From an uncultured Prevotellaceae bacterium (GTDB lineage Bacteria; Bacteroidota; Bacteroidia; Bacteroidales; Bacteroidaceae), in contig OMTC01000129.1 in assembly GCA_900313845.1 (NCBI GenBank), positions 1 through 6,042 on the forward strand: 6,042 nt of DNA, read 5' to 3'. Position 1 is the stretch's first letter, and each line of letters begins with the position of its first letter. Under the pieces are notes generated by a model. It did not search any database and had not been told where the DNA came from. It worked only from the letters and a program-made list of their open reading frames with translations. The position numbers and the translations under genes are program-made. Positions 5,992-6,042 of this stretch are shown here, piece after piece.

Positions 5992-6042
5992 CAAAGATGA
6001 AAAGACATGAATTCAAAGATGAAAAGCCGTGAATTAAAGATG
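5992..6042. repeat. Second 22-bp tandem repeat, running off the right edge
   Basis: Positions 5992-6013 and 6014-6035 are 22-bp units with 20 identical positions, each starting CAAAGATGAAAAG and ending TGAATT; a third begins at 6036 (AAAGATG) and is cut by the window edge. The unit has the same length as the array at 5770-5901 but a different sequence. Two complete units plus a partial third are visible; the true copy number is unknown. Confidence 0.8.

Larger units (their letters stand above)
5632..6042. other. Non-coding region upstream of valS, largely repeats
   Basis: No gene is supported in these 411 bases. After the valS leader and promoter there are about 60 bp of plain AT-rich sequence, a 22-bp tandem array, a purine-rich tract with a small inverted repeat, and the beginning of a second 22-bp repeat that continues past the window. 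The only sizeable open frame (6016-5777, minus) runs through the repeats and has low-complexity translation, so I do not call it a gene. Confidence 0.7.

Noticed and set aside
5777..6016. 79-codon minus-strand frame upstream of valS
   Set aside because: It runs through the purine-rich tract and the 22-bp array. Its repeated peptide (FYWGLT, FIFIGD-like) simply reflects the DNA repeat, and there is no promoter or conserved motif.
5770..6042. Possible CRISPR array
   Set aside because: Units are directly adjacent at 22 bp with no unique spacers, and no cas gene is in view.

Overview
The window looks like chromosomal DNA from a Bacteroidota bacterium, most likely order Bacteroidales and plausibly a Prevotella/Segatella-type genome. 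The evidence is: a GT3 (eukaryote-like) glycogen synthase followed directly by a DUF3417-type glucan phosphorylase, an arrangement known from Bacteroides relatives; A/T-rich start regions with no Shine-Dalgarno sequence; promoter-like TTTG / TAnnTTTG elements; and intergenic regions filled with short tandem repeats. The genus is an inference from style, not from a marker gene.

All three real genes read on the minus strand. From the right: 5632-6042 is non-coding. It holds a 22-bp tandem repeat array (5770-5901), a purine-rich tract, a second and unrelated 22-bp repeat that runs off the right edge (from 5992), and a good Bacteroidota-type promoter (5675-5706) for valS. valS (5631-2902) encodes a full-length valyl-tRNA synthetase, 909 residues. 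It carries an unusual block of 7-bp tandem repeats inside the coding sequence, translated as a 7-residue repeat.

Region 2478-2901 (424 bp) separates valS from the glycogen genes. Next to the valS stop it has a GC-rich hairpin, then an 83-nt inverted repeat made of 7-bp units around a perfect CCATCCGGATGG palindrome, then a second direct copy of one arm. The rest is AT-rich and carries a probable promoter and leader hairpin for the glycogen synthase gene.

The glycogen synthase (2477-816) and the N-terminal third of an alpha-glucan phosphorylase (778 to the left edge) are 37 bp apart and probably form one operon for storing and mobilising glycogen: the first extends alpha-1,4-glucan from a nucleotide sugar, the second releases glucose 1-phosphate. 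valS is a separate housekeeping unit.

I found no clear new defence or mobile system. The part worth a second look is the repeat biology: a 7-bp-unit repeat family seems to lie both within the valS reading frame and just after its stop codon, and two different 22-bp-period arrays lie upstream of its promoter.
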